From Telmatactis stephensoni (lineage: Eukaryota; Cnidaria; Anthozoa; Actiniaria; Isophelliidae): DNA of 64,000 nucleotides. The position numbers and the translations under genes are program-made. The notes under the pieces were generated by a model. That model ran no database searches. It was not told the origin of the DNA and was given only the letters and a program-made list of their open reading frames with translations. The stretch spans positions 192,501-256,500 of the forward strand of contig JALIZF010001805.1 of the NCBI GenBank assembly GCA_029948255.1, in the 5' to 3' direction. How positions within the stretch are numbered: the first letter of the stretch is position 1; each line of letters opens with the position of its first letter. This document shows positions 1-12,356 of the stretch, piece after piece.

Positions 1-163
1 TTTAGGGGAGGGGTTCAGAGGGTGCGCACCCCCTCCTGAGACGAATTTGAGTCCTTTTTTCTCGACATTTTTCCAAAATATCCTCACGACAATTTCCAAT
101 TTATATGATGGTGTACCCTCTCTTCAAGATACTCCTGGATCCGCCCCTGTAACCTCAAAAGGT
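1..163 (-). mobile_element. End of a MITE-like repeat, cut by the window edge
   Basis: Read on the minus strand, the repeat begins at 163 with CAGGGGCGGATCCAGG and runs off the left edge. The same type of terminus bounds the complete element at 15962-16136, so this is a partial copy of a related non-autonomous DNA transposon. Confidence 0.55.
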
Positions 164-205
164 TGAGGGAGATCTAGAAATGGGCGTTGGCAAATTCTGT
201 TTTAC

Positions 206-3200
206 CTTGTTGACTAAGATCATCTGCGGAGATGACAATTTTATTCTCATCAGGGAGTGACAGTACGAAGTCTTTCTTAACATCACGAACATTTGCAATT
301 AGTAAAACTAGGAACAAAGAGACAAATAATGCGGCCTGATTATTGATACGCCATGTTATGATATAGAAGTACTTTAGCTAGTATGATCTGAACGAAAGGC
401 TAGTGTTGAATCATGATTATATAACAAATTGTTCAAACGAATGGTACAATTAAGCATTTCAATCTATACGCAGTTATTATATTCATTTCTCTGTGTGGTT
501 GGTTGGTTCACTAAATCTCCAAGTGTCTTCTACACTAAAGTGGATTTCGTATGACTTTGGAAAACTACGGCACCGTCATGGCACGGCACGGCCACGGTAC
601 GGAACCTCGCCTGCTGATTTCTTTACAAATTTGTAAAGAAATCAGCAGGCAAGGTTCCGTACCGTGGCCGTGCCGTGCCGTGACCGTGCCGTAGTTTTTC
701 AAAGATGCACCAACAATCTATGAGAGGTAGGGGAGTGGTTGGTCAGCGAAGAAACTAATAGATCATAAACGAACATACCAATACTATTTATCTGAATCAA
801 TTTCGTCGTATTATCCAAATGATAATCTGCGTACCGCAAAGCAAATCGTTCCAACTCTCTACTAGCCAGTAGAAGGTCTTGAGATGTTGTATTTTCTTCA
901 ACAACCGTTAAAAGTTCCTGTATTCTATGGACACTTTCCTGTCAACAGAAATCATACGTATGTTTGTTATTAGTTTCTCTCCGTTGAATTCTTATAAGAT
1001 ATTCATTTTTATATAATAATTTGTATATTACGCGCACTCTGATTGGTCGGGAACCGTGTGTGATTACAGTACACACTCATAGATGACGTCATCAAATCTT
1101 ACGCGCGCTCTGATTGGTCGAAATGTTTCGATGAATATTATATAAAACAAATAGATTCCATTTTTTCATAGATTTTTACCCTAATAGTTGCAAAGAAGAC
1201 GACAAAATGCGAAGAGGACAACAGCCATGCCACAGGACTTCGTTTCGTACTATTAGAGTACAGACGCACGAAAAAATGGAATCTATTTGATAATTATCTT
1301 ATTCTAACGCTAACATTCGCAATACATATCCTTGCTGCTGGATCGACTTTAGTGCACCTTAACAAAACGCAATGACATCTAAAGACAAAAATCTTTGAAA
1401 CAGACGAAAAACCTGCTCAAATTTTTCGATACCAGCAAGGGCACGCAAAGTGCATTGGTTAATGTGACGTACCTGTAATGACGTAGGATCAGTTACGTTC
1501 ATTTTTCTGACGTCATACATAAACTTGGCAACCTGGCCAAAAATGGAAAGTCATCACGTTAGTACACTCACTGGATAAAAAGTGGACAGACACGTACACG
1601 GCTTGTCAACCGCTTACTTCCCGCTTAGAAAGAATATGAAATCTCAAAGCTTTGTAGCCCGGCCGCCATTTTTTGCAAGTCAAAAACAAAGAAAGAAAGA
1701 AACAAGCAACAAACAAACAAACAAACAAAAAAGAAAAGAAAAGAACGTTTAATAAAATATATTTTGATAATAATTTAGAAAAGGAAACAAATTAATTACC
1801 CCACTTCCGACATTTGCCGTATTTTTGTCATTGTTGGCTTTTAAACATGAGGTTGGAGATAATGACGATGGTGATGATGATGACGATGCTGCTACTGATA
1901 ATGTTGGCGATGAAAACTGTGCATGTGGCTTTAATGAAAGGCGTGGTGATATTGAGGCTGATAAAGCCACAGATGGAGATGGCGCTTGGGCTAGTTCTTG
2001 GAATGATGACGTCATTGATGATGAAGATGACGACGTCATTGATGATGACGTCATTGACGCTGAAGTCATTGATGGTGACGGTGCTAGTTGAGTTGGTGAC
2101 GTCACTGATGATGACGTCGTTAATTTTGATGGAGACGGTACTAGTTTTTGAGATGATGACGTCACTGATGATGACGTCATTGACGGTGACGTCAGTGATG
2201 GTGATGGAGACGGTAATAGTTGTTTAGAGGACGATGATGGTACCGATACAGCGTTACTTGACGACGATCCTGCAATTCCAAACAACACTTGACATTAATA
2301 CTGAATAGCCTTTTTTCAGTTATATTTTTGCGCATTTTGAACAAGGTAAAAAATCTCTGAAAGACTGTCAAATTGAAAAGATCCGTTCAAACTAAAACTA
2401 TGATGGACTTCCGCCCGAAAGGGGTATCATTCTGAAGGTTTATGAATTGCTGGAGATTTCACGAAAGAAGTACATTGGAGCCCCGCTTAGTGTTATTCTG
2501 TCCCAGCCGAAAAACAATACATGCCTATTGCTGGCTTTCAATTGACGTCACGACGGCCATCTTGGTTGAACTTCAACAAAAGATTGCTCATTAGTGTCTC
2601 TTGTTCGTTCAACCAACATGGCTGCCACTCTTTTATATTTTGACTTTCAAGGGAATGATTGAAAACCAGCAATATATAAAATTGTCCTTTAGTTCAGACA
2701 CTTGGATGATACGGACTCTAGCCTGTGAACAGGCTCTTGGGGAAGGGAAGGGGGAGGGAAGGGGGAGGGAAGGAGGGAGGGGAGGGAAGAGGGGGAAGGG
2801 GAGAACTCTCCCCTTTCCCCTCTTTCCGCCCCCTCCCCTCCCCTTCTCCTTTCCCTTCCCTTCCCCTCCCCCAGAGCCTGTTCACAGGCTATACGGACTC
2901 CGTCCCTTCCTCATGGTGTGTCGTATTATCTAGATTTCATTACACACAATTTTAGAGTTAGAAACTTCACAAGTTAAGCGTCAAGATAGCATATATGTAA
3001 AGGGGGTAAGGTTTTCTATCTCACTGAAAGCCCTCCCGGTCCCGTGCATGTAAATAAAAGCAAAAAATTGGTTGATTGTCCCCCCGGCCCCCCAAACACA
3101 CACACACATACACACACTTGTAAACACTTTTCAAAGACTGACCTTCTGTCGTGCTGATGAACGCCTTAAATTCGCAAATATATTTAGCGTTGTGGTTTAC

Positions 3201-5860
3201 ATCAGTTGTATGAAACTTTAATTCAGAATCCTGTCCTTTTATGATAAGGTAGTCTCCAGATTTTCCATAGATTTTATCAGTATTTACAGGAGTATCATCG
3301 CCCCACTTCCATTCGCCTGATATTTTCCTTCCTCCAACAGAATACTCATGGCTCCTGTCTAAACCGGTAAGACCATGAAGGAATGCGTAGTTGCGATGAT
3401 AAAGATCGATTAAGTGCGCGGACTGTGCAGCCGTTTTGCATGCGGTGTTAGCCTCGCCTCTGCTTTTGCCCTCGTTGAATACTCGTATACAGTAGTCTAC
3501 TCTATCGTCCCATTGCGATGGACATGCACTAAATACTACTAAAAGAAAAAACGTTTAGAAGAACAGTCGTTACTTTGAAGTGGATAGGACCATCATTACT
3601 TGTATACTTAAATATACAGTAACTACAAAGTTAATTATTTGCATGTTCCTTTTGATCGTACATGGGGTAATTTCCGATAGTTATCGACAAAGCAAGTGCA
3701 TTATTTTCTGTTGTATACAGTCAGTTGAAGACACGTTGTCAGGTCTAAAAACATAGAACATAGAATGATAGAAGCTGAGACCGAAATGGTGAATGGGATG
3801 TGAATAATCATATTTCATTTATTCATTTTCACTATGCCTTCGATGCAAAATGCTGAAAGCAAATGCAGGACCTGCGTTGGCGGGCCGTTTGGCTTCGATT
3901 TTTATCAGTTAATTGCAGTGTGAATGAATATATCAGAATATGATTATTCACATCCCATGCACCATTTCGGTCTCAGCTTCTTTATGTTCTATGTTTTTAG
4001 ACTCGACAACGTTTCTTCAATTGACTATAAATTAACTGTTGTTGCGCTGATTATGCATAAGCGGACACAATGAAAAACGTATGCGCAGCGCTACTTCACA
4101 AAACAACAACAAAAATATGGCGATGGCAGGTGGAAGTTTAATTGCTTTGAATAAGAACGAGTTTTCTCCACTTTTAAGCAACTTAGATGTTATGAACGAA
4201 CGACCGAGTCTTCATGTGATTCTATACCATTCTGCAACGGAAAAAATATGACTTTTTCCCTGCTGGAGCATTTTATTTTTTGTCATGAACTTCAGATAGC
4301 GTATTTTCCAGGAGCATAAAGACCAAAAAATAAACCAAGATGCAACTTTTAGTACGAAATTATTTCCGTTCTCAGGCCACCGACTAAAGCAAACTTGGTC
4401 GAGATTTTCAAGAAAAAAATCACTTGGTACAAACGATAAAGAATGGTTCTTACTGCTGGTACATGATAGTAAAAATCAAAGCTCATACTATAACCTACAT
4501 GAATAAATATGTTTCCTGGAGGGCATGAAAGACTCCTTTTAAAAGGATCGGGTATGCTCGTCGTATTTCTTAGGGGTAAAAACCAGCGATTTAGTATCTT
4601 TTGGGGTGTTAAAATTAAAGTTTAGAGTTTTAACATTTCCTGGTCGGTATCAAAAGAGACCATCGCTTATTATCTTGTTCTCCAATGGAAGAAATTTGCC
4701 CAACAAAAGCGTGTTGACCGTTTAATTTTATGTTCATCATAATATTGTTCATTAGCTTGCTATGTATCGCTGGTATATCTTAGGGGTTAAAAATCGTCCA
4801 CCACGCCCTTCTTAAAAGACTTCCAGTATCTTTTAGGGGTAAATTTTTAAATTTCGGACGAGCATACCCGATGCTTTTACAATGGAGTCCTCCTTCGGGA
4901 TATGTTTATTCCTTATAAACGTTTGGACTTTATAATTAGGTTTTTCCGAAAACCCAGACAAATTTAACTTAACTGACAGTTGGAACACCTGGCCATGGTC
5001 AATATGAATATACAAACCAATACGCGTCTGATATTTGCTCAAAATTTTGTATTATCTAGCCAATATAAATGTTATTAGACTCGATTCTGTTCGCTAGGTT
5101 TTTCTCATCAGTTGACAGTTAACAATATTCCAACAACTGAGTTAATGACGGCAAATGTCAATACTTTGTAATCGTACTAAGTAATTGGCTGTCAGATGTC
5201 AATAAAGTTTCATTTAGGAAGAACAAATGCATGATCAACACTTGGTTGGAAATGGTAATATGTTTGAAGGAAATGCATTTATTTTCATCTCGATAAGCAG
5301 GAAGAGAAGGCGAGAAACTTGTATTTTAATGACACAAAAATTAAACATAATAAATACTTTCCATTTCGCTTTGCATATAAGTGCAAAATAGAGAATAATA
5401 TATAGTATAATATCTTTATATAAAATAAAAAAGAAAGAAAGAAAATAAAAGTGAAGCGAAACAAATAAATAAAAATGTTAAAAATTATAAGAAAACTTGC
5501 AGAGATAAGCACAGGATGAATCAGTAAAAGTGTTAGTGATGTTTACTATATCAGGTTTTCGTTGTTGTTGTTGTTGTTTTGAATTTTTCCAAATTTTAAA
5601 ATGTAATTGTAGATTTAACATAAGGACGTGTGCTTCGCCTGAGAATTCGCAAAAGAAACGCACAAAAAAGGGCGAAAAACGACCACAAACATGCGTTAAG
5701 CTTCAAAATTGATCTTTGGATTACAAAGACAAAAGCCTTTTTTTCAGTCACTCAAAGCTATCATTTTTAAGCATAAACGTTAAAACTTTACGTACTGACC
5801 TGTTGTAAGAAATACATTCAGCGCCAGGGAAATTGTCAACGAAGTCCGCACCTTCTCCAT
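206..5860 (-). CDS. C-type-lectin / mucin-stalk / GAIN-like receptor (5' part, probable adhesion GPCR)
   Basis: Five coding exons join in perfect phase: 5858-5860 (ATG) to 5800, 3538-3143, 2269-1800, 938-779 and 307-206. They give 396 codons plus one base and continue beyond the left edge. Residues 1-25 form a signal peptide. Residues 26-144 form a C-type-lectin domain with Cys26, Cys37, Cys54 and Cys142 and a WKWGDD segment; the EPN/QPD and WND sugar-binding motifs are absent, so the ligand is unknown. Residues 153-309 are a Ser/Thr/Pro stalk built from repeated MTSS and PSPS units. Residues 310-396 are helical, then short strands, resembling the start of a GAIN domain (inference). All junctions use GT and AG (donors GTCAGT, GTCAGT, GTAATT, GTATGT, GTAAAA). 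Lectin, mucin stalk and GAIN order is typical of adhesion GPCR ectodomains; the seven-helix part would lie outside the window. Lectin and signal peptide are firm, the receptor class less so. Confidence 0.72.
555..704. repeat. 150-bp near-perfect palindrome
   Basis: Two arms of about 75 bp are centred between 629 and 630 (TTTACAAA facing TTTGTAAA), with only a few mismatches. The arms carry repeated GGCACGGCAC and CGTGCCGTGCCG motifs. The palindrome lies in an intron of the lectin receptor gene, 75 bp from the exon at 779-938. Confidence 0.85.
1020..1300. repeat. Inverted-repeat element with TGACGTCA and CCAAT-like boxes
   Basis: Sequence related to this stretch recurs around 13597-13650 and 14900-15080. 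Shared marks are AAATAGATTCCATTTTTT, a TACTCTAATA block, GATGACGTCATC and TCTGATTGGTC. An inverted copy of the GATTCCATTTTTT end occurs at about 1274-1290. It is probably a MITE family sitting in introns. Confidence 0.6.
2719..2890. mobile_element. MITE with 10-bp target-site duplication
   Basis: Terminal inverted repeats are AGCCTGTGAACAGGCTC and GAGCCTGTTCACAGGCT. The direct repeat ATACGGACTC flanks both ends (2709-2718 and 2891-2900). The interior is a purine-rich then pyrimidine-rich mirror, which creates spurious ORFs. The 10-bp duplication suggests a Mutator-like superfamily; compare 48441-48710. Confidence 0.8.
3750..3998. mobile_element. Inverted-repeat (MITE-like) element in lectin-gene intron
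   Basis: The block AAACATAGAACATAG with GAAGCTGAGACCGAAATGG at the left reappears inverted at the right (CCATTTCGGTCTCAGCTTC). GTGAATAATCATAT pairs with ATATGATTATTCACA further in. No ORF is present. Confidence 0.7.
4515..4899. mobile_element. hAT-type MITE, CCCGGAGG family, copy 1
   Basis: It is flanked by the 8-bp direct repeat ATATGTTT (4507-4514 and 4900-4907). Its ends are CCTGGAGGG and TCCTTCGGG. The interior carries GGGTATGCTCGTCGTAT, several TTAGGGGTAAAAA blocks and CGAGCATACCCGAT. Other copies lie at 23393-23771, 46123-46525 and 60024-60440. Confidence 0.85.
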
Positions 5861-7205
5861 GACCAAACAACACAAATGGCCGGCACGAATGGTTTATACT
5901 TCTTACTAAGCAACAGCTATTATGCAGGCACGATATCCTTGATATTTGTTAATCCTCTCAAGTGACCTGAAAAGAAACGAATTCAGTTTCAAGTCGATAC
6001 TCTTTGGAAGGTTTCATAAGAGATCTTAGTATTATGCCACTCTTCAAACGTTTTGTACCTTTCCTAGCGATAAAGTATGATGGCAAAATCACAAATGGAA
6101 CTTTGACCGGCTTTTTTCTTCTTTCAAACGACTGTTTTCGAACGTTTCTTATCCATGGTACACTAACAGTATGTAGTTTTACTCATTAGGTGTTTGCGTT
6201 TAGTTTGGTCGCTTTGCCAGTGGGGCAACGCAAATCCTCGTCCGTCTTTTTGAGATGCAAATATATTTTTCTTCCCGCGGACCAGTTAGAATAATATTGG
6301 TACAATTAATTACCAAAGCAACGGCCTTTAGTAGTTCGAGGCTACACACAAATGGGTTTGAATTAGCGTTTCATATATTTGAAATACTGCTAATTTTGAA
6401 AGAACTATTCTAAGTTTTAGATTAGTTCAGTACGTGGCTCCCAAGAGGCCCCTGAGAGTTGTAACACAATAAGTCATAATAATTAAAATTGAAAATGTTA
6501 AACTGGGAAATTTAATTTAGACTATGGTAGGAGGTGAAAATTGTTTACTAAAACAAATGGAAAAAAAAGCCTTTTGTTTCAATCAATTAAACATCGTTAA
6601 CCATCAACTTAAAGAGAAAATAGAGATAGATGAAATAAAAACATGAGATTAAAATCTTTTAGGAGCAAGCTAAGATGTAAAACAAGCTAGTTTATTTTGC
6701 AATAAATCTGGCATACTATTGTAAACTTAATCAAACGTAAAGTGAAGGGAAAGAGTTGTTTTGAATTTTGTGAGGCGAGCAGTGAACGGCTGCACACTGT
6801 CTGGGCCTTGTCCGGCTCGTTTGTTTGCGCGCGGGGTGGCATCAACTTCCTGCTACTAAAAATAACCTTAAGCATTAAGAACATCGCGCAGACATCAATC
6901 CCTAGTTTTGCTCTCCTAGTAAACTAATGGTTTCTTGGTAATCCTCAACAAGCGTACACTTGCTCAATGTAATATAGAAAAAAATCACCTTGATTTATCT
7001 GAATTATGAGCATGCATTTTCAAAACGGCGTTTTAGAAGATCGGCTAAATCTCTATAAATACTACTCATTTCGTTACAACAATTTTATTTCCATATAATT
7101 CGATGATAATAGAGGAATCAGTAGTATCAGCAAAGATTATGATCATCGTGCTAAAGTATGCGACTTAGATTTGGACTTTGTCGACCAAATAGATAGGCGC
7201 GAAAT
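5861..7205. other. No gene seen
   Basis: This is AT-rich DNA upstream of the lectin-receptor start codon. It should contain that gene's promoter and 5' UTR, but no convincing element was recognised. The small ORFs have no family resemblance or splice context. Confidence 0.5.
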
Positions 7206-7212
7206 CCACCTA

Positions 7213-7415
7213 AATGAGGCCTATTCCGGGCCCTAAATTAAAATCGCCCCAAATCGCCTAAAATCGCCCCAAATCGCCTAAAATCGCCCCAAATCGCCTA
7301 AAATCGCCCTAAATCGCCTTAAGTTTTGAGCATCTTTGGGGAGAATTTTGCTTAAATCGCCTACGATCGGCGCCCAAAATTACGGCGATTTTAGGGACCG
7401 GAGTAGGCCTTAAAT
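7213..7415. mobile_element. MITE with internal AAATCGCC tandem repeat
   Basis: The ends are GGCCTATTCCGGGCCCTAAA and its inverse, TTTTAGGGACCGGAGTAGGCC. The left half holds tandem AAATCGCCCC / AAATCGCCTA decamers. A larger copy, with GGCGATCTT repeats, occurs at 45448-45857. Confidence 0.75.
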
Positions 7416-7806
7416 GACAGATTCGATGCTGAGGCAATTGATAATTTCTTATAATTATCACTTGTATTTTAAACTTGTATTTTCTAATTATCACTTATAT
7501 ATGCCTTCGAAACTTTCAGAATGTTAGCATGACGCAAAATCATCGCTAAATGCACACAGTACTTCATAGGTAAAGGTGTTTGCATTGGAAATGTAGTTAC
7601 ATATTTACTTCCTGATTTCTTTCGAAACTCAATAATAATTCAAAACTGGACATGAAGTCATTTTAATGTCACTTTAAATTAGGGCCGTTTACGTACAGGT
7701 ATCAGTATAATGGTCTAGCAAATTCAAGTGTGTATAAAAAATGGCAAAAGTTAATTTATTTTACTTCGAAGAGCGGGAAGTGGTTGCCCAATTCTCCCGA
7801 GCCAGA

Positions 7807-8004
7807 GGCTCGTGTTTAAGCTTTCAAAGGTTTGCCCTCTACCCACTCTCTCCGTCAGTGCTCCTTTTTACGGGTATCTAAAGCTAAGTAAAGCTACACG
7901 GAAACTGAAGAGAAGTCGAAACAAGAATGTGAAGTCAATGGGAATCGAACTCGGGACCTCTCGCACCGAAAGCCGCGCGCTAACCAATTGAGCCATCCTT
8001 GCCG
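7807..8004 (-). mobile_element. tRNA-derived SINE, copy 1
   Basis: On the minus strand it starts GGCAAGGATGGCTCAATTGG (A-box-like), then GTCCCGAGTTCGATTCCC (B-box-like), followed by a tail shared with 12357-12550. The head resembles a tRNA but is not an intact tRNA gene. Confidence 0.75.
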
Positions 8005-9302
8005 CCTATATTTTGCCCTCTCTCTCAAATGCAAAAGTACAGACTGTTAGCCAGAAGCAATTAATAGTGCAATGTGATATATGGTAGTGAGAAAACCTTT
8101 TTCCCATGGACTGCGTCAAATATTGACACAAGAAAATTAAACATTACTAAACATTCTTTCTTGATTAGCAAATTCAATTAATTTTTGTGTTATTTTTACT
8201 TATTATTTTAAGATGCCCAAAAAAACAATTTAGAAGTATGTGTTACTAACAATTAATATGAGATTGTGATCCTCGGCTTGACGAGTGAGAAAATACTTTT
8301 TTCTTTAGAATTTTTTACAATGGATACGTGTACTGGGTTTGTTTTTTGTTTGTTTTTGTTTTTGTTGTTTCGGCTACCAGCCTCAGACTATTTTCTTCAG
8401 TAAACCTCTCGTAGTTTTAATGTGTTTTGGATGATTGATCTAGCTCAAAGATTATTTCAAATTGTGCACAAAATAAGTTGTAATTATTAATGTCACCATC
8501 CAAAGTTCAGAGGGACCCCGAGCAGTAATCTATCACTTACCTCGGTTTAAATCTAATTTGTTTGCAGTCGTACCGATCAATAATCTTCTGAGTGGTTTGG
8601 AAGACCAGCAACTGGAACTTTAAATATGGAACTCTTTTGAACAAAAGAAAATGTTGTCTGATTTCAATCGATGATAAGATAGCAGTTGCTAACTTAAACG
8701 CTGATCTTGTAATCGGAATTACTTACATTCGGCCTCGTTATTTGTTTTCGCAATCCAGACCACGTGATGCCACTTCATATGTGTCTATTTTAAGCAAACA
8801 ATTCTCAAGAAAATTTCACGTGATCTGCAATGGGCAATTAAAGGCGAATCCCTCTCCTTTTCCCATTTAAAGGCTTTTCAGAGCTATTGCCAGGTACAAA
8901 TCCTTTTAACAAATAGGCTTTGTTTTTTAACAACAGGGCTTGCCCAATTATATTTTCAAAGTGTTAACAACCACTTAGTGTTGTTATTATGAGTAATTCT
9001 TTTTTGGACATCTCTAAGTACAATTCTTGTCAAGTTAAAAAGTTGGTTTCCGGACTCCCTGTTATCCTTAATGAGTAGATGAAATTTATATTTTGTACCA
9101 AGCAACTACCACGTAGTGGAATTGAAAATTCTACCGTGTTGCGCCTAACAAAAGAATGAGACATTCTCTGAAAGAAAACTACCCCACACGGCCTTTTTCT
9201 CCTATCCTTCTAGTTAGAGGAGGAAAATATAGAAAGCTCTGCTAAGCAGGGTAAAAGATTAACCACCTTCAAACAGACAATGTTTGACTTCTCGTTATCT
9301 AA

Positions 9303-9576
9303 AGGCCCGGACACACGGTGCAACATTTCTTGAAAAATTTGCTGAAACATCGCGCGCAGCACAAGGTTGCAGCGTGTGTCCACCCATTCCAATATTTCGC
9401 GAAACGTTGCGCGCAACAGCCGCAGAAGTACGACCGAGTTCTACTTCTGCAACTGTCCAGAACTGTCGCGCGCAACATTGCACGAGATGTTTCAGTGGTG
9501 GACACACGGTGCAACCGTGTTGTGCGCGGTGTTTCAGCAAATGTTTCGGGAAAAGTTGCACCGTGTGTCCGGGCCT
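9303..9576. mobile_element. PIF/Harbinger-like MITE, TAA target site
   Basis: It is bounded by TAA direct repeats (9300-9302 and 9577-9579). Terminal inverted repeats are AGGCCCGGACACACGGTGCA and its complement. The subterminal halves mirror each other (GTTGCGCGCAAC-like motifs), so all six frames carry mutually inverted ORFs that are not genes. Confidence 0.8.
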
Positions 9577-11790
9577 TAAGATATCGTGTATAACAGCAAG
9601 TGATAACATGATCAGTATGCGCGAGTCGCTGGACGGAAGTGGCCTCAATTACGGTTTTAACCTGGCTTAGGGCTACCTCTCTCATAAATAGAGCCGTATA
9701 TAGTCTACCCAAAGTTTTTCGGAGCATTAAATTCGAGTGCAGAAGTATGAATAGCTAGAAATTATCCTTTCAAAATTATCCATTTGTCCAAGACAATAGA
9801 AGTTGGAGACATGCGCAGATGTTATCACTTGCTGCTATCGTGTATACGACTGTGTACGTCGAGAATCTGCAAATCTGTACCCAGAAGCCTTTGGGTACCG
9901 CCATCATTGAGCTTCGGAGTGAGGTGTTTGAAAAGCTAGAAATGTGGCCAAGATCGGTCATGATTTGTGTTTGATTTTGTCCTTGTTCTGTTGGTTTAGG
10001 TTCTACATGATTTAGGTTACTCAAGCAAAGTCAAGCTATGACTTTGTGTAAATTCATTGGTAAAGTTTACTGTGTTTGCGTGCTTCCTTAAACTAACAGT
10101 TTCAATTGCCAGACCCGCACGTGTCAATAAACAAGCTGCTGGTCTGCGTAGGAAAATATATATAGTCCTATTTGATTTCGTTTCGACTGAATGTAAATGG
10201 TTTTAAGTTTTAATAATGCTAAATTCCATTATAATCTCTAGTAGATCAGCGGATGCGTCGAGCCTGGGCTACCTGTGGTTCTATTATTGCGCAGTCAGCC
10301 CGTGCGCAAAAATTAAAAAAATTAAAAATTAAAAATTAAAAATTTAAAAAAAAAACTTTTTGAGAAGGCCTGAAAGAGGGAAAAAGAGAGAAGAAAAAAA
10401 TCAAGGAAATATTTCGAGTGAGGAAACAAAGAAAAGAAAAACAATTTGCTTCTGCCGAGGCTCGAATCTGCGACCCCAAAAGGCGAAAAATCCAGACACC
10501 AGATGAGCTGAATCATCGCATCGATTTACGGTACGGCTGAAGATTTCGGCCCTCACCCCGTTATCCTCCGGCAGAACACAAGTTACAACGCTAACCCGGC
10601 AAGCCGGGCTAGTGAGGGAGAAATTAGCCGGGTCCTATAATCCATTTGTAGCTAATTCCACGCGTTGGGCCACTGCGTCCTACGGATAACGTACAGCAGC
10701 AAAATTTGAAAACTATAGTGAGCTACCTTAAATGAAAAAAGTAAGAAAAAGTACCTTTGCTTGTTTTCCGCCAACTCGGAACTGGAAATGTTATCGGCCT
10801 AAGAACTGAATTAGTCCGTCCATTTCTACGATTTTTGTAAATAATTATATGGTGTAGAGCTAAATTTTAGCGGCTAGTTTTTGCTATTTTGATTTTATTT
10901 CCAAAAAGTTTAAAAACTATATATGCGAATTTTCATGCATTGATTAACTAGAGCAAAAAGAAAAATAAAAGCTTTCTGGACATACCTGTAACAATTCAAA
11001 ATGGATTGGATGCTATTTTCAGATCCTTAATTTTTGGATTTTTTTCAGCGATGTTAACTTTACAATTTGTCGCCCGGCTGCCTTGAATTTCAACTCACAG
11101 TATATGTGCAACAATAAAAGGATGAAAAGGCTTGTCTATTATCTCAGCCTTTCCCAAAGTCAACAGACATAGCGTCAGAACAAACAAACAATAAAAAATG
11201 AGCAGCAACGAGACAGGATATGTATTCTATTCAAAAGACCAAAATGAACAAAAATTGACAGCTTTTATCATGAATAAAGCTAAAATACTAGCATTTGTTC
11301 AGCCTTACAAATTATAATGACGAGTTTGTCAAGCTAGCTTATCCACTATTTAAGTATATTTTTTAACAAATGCTGATATTTTTAGTGTTATGTATACATT
11401 CATCTCTGTAGTAAGAATATCTCTTTCAATAAAAACTACTTAGAAATATTGGGTTTAGCTTTGGGTTTTTGATTTTAATTTACCATCATGAATCATCACT
11501 GAAATGTGCACATATGGTCGCGGACTTGGGATGCGTGATCATCAATCTACTTATGGACATATAAAGGGCCTTAAAGCTTCGTAACCTCCCGCACTGCGGA
11601 AACGTTGTTGACATGATAGATAACCGCATGCAGTTTCTCTTAACGATTTGTGCAACGTTCAAGTGCTGCCCGATTCGATCATTTAGCTGAGACATTCAAG
11701 CAGGTGCGCTTGACTTCTCCCCGAAGTAATCACAACCTTATATGCATGAGGAATGGAAGGAAATTTGTAATTAAAGATCGAATATATATA
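9577..11790. other. No gene seen; one tRNA-like remnant
   Basis: This is intergenic AT-rich DNA. Around 10453-10520 the minus strand reads TTCAGCTCATCTGGT and CAGATTCGAGCC, resembling tRNA A and B boxes, but the stems do not pair well. It is probably a SINE remnant. A run of AATTAAAA units lies at about 10310-10350. Confidence 0.45.
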
Positions 11791-11794
11791 AAAC

Positions 11795-11955
11795 GGCCGC
11801 GCGTGTCTCTGTACTGTGATATAAACACGATGGAAGATGTAGAGCAAGAGAAAAGCAAGCTTAGGAACACGAGGCGTAGCCGGGTTTTTCTCCTGCTTTT
11901 CGAGTGCTCTACATCTTCCAGAGTGTTTATATCACAGTACAGAGACATAAGCGAT
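11795..11955. mobile_element. Palindromic MITE
   Basis: GTCTCTGTACTGTGATATAA followed by AGATGTAGAGCA faces its inverted copy, AGTGCTCTACATCTTCCAGAG and TTATATCACAGTACAGAGAC. A short GC-rich centre separates the arms. Confidence 0.75.
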
Positions 11956-12356
11956 CGTTTTTATTGCTTTTACAAAATATTTTCGACGTTTTTGTGCGCG
12001 CCATGTCTCTGTCCTCTGATATACACATGGTAGCCAGCCAATCAGCGCGCGCGTTATATTTCGTTCTCAATATTTTATAACACCTTTAGTTATAAAAGCA
12101 GTATACTTACATCAGTGACCGTTTCAGTTACCCTTTGTCAAGGTACAAATACGCGAAGGCTCAATGCTCGAAACGTCCGTAATGCATGTTTTACATAATT
12201 TTTGAGATATAATGCGCCCGCTGATTGGCTAGTTACCTTGTTTGATCAAAAACATGGCTAACACACGTCGAAAATTCAATCCATCCATTCTTTATTGCAT
12301 CTATATACGCCGACGCAGTCTAAATTACAGATGCTCACTCGCAAGTAGTTTGAACT

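Noticed and set aside
1814..2227. Met/Leu-rich and Asp-rich ORFs on the plus strand
   Set aside because: They are the reverse of the Ser/Thr-rich stalk exon, whose splice phases fit the minus-strand lectin gene.
9284..9727. Cluster of Cys/His/Arg-rich ORFs on both strands
   Set aside because: The segment is a palindromic MITE, so mirrored ORFs arise on both strands.
10453..10520. tRNA gene on the minus strand
   Set aside because: A and B boxes are recognisable but the T and acceptor stems do not pair; a SINE remnant is likelier.
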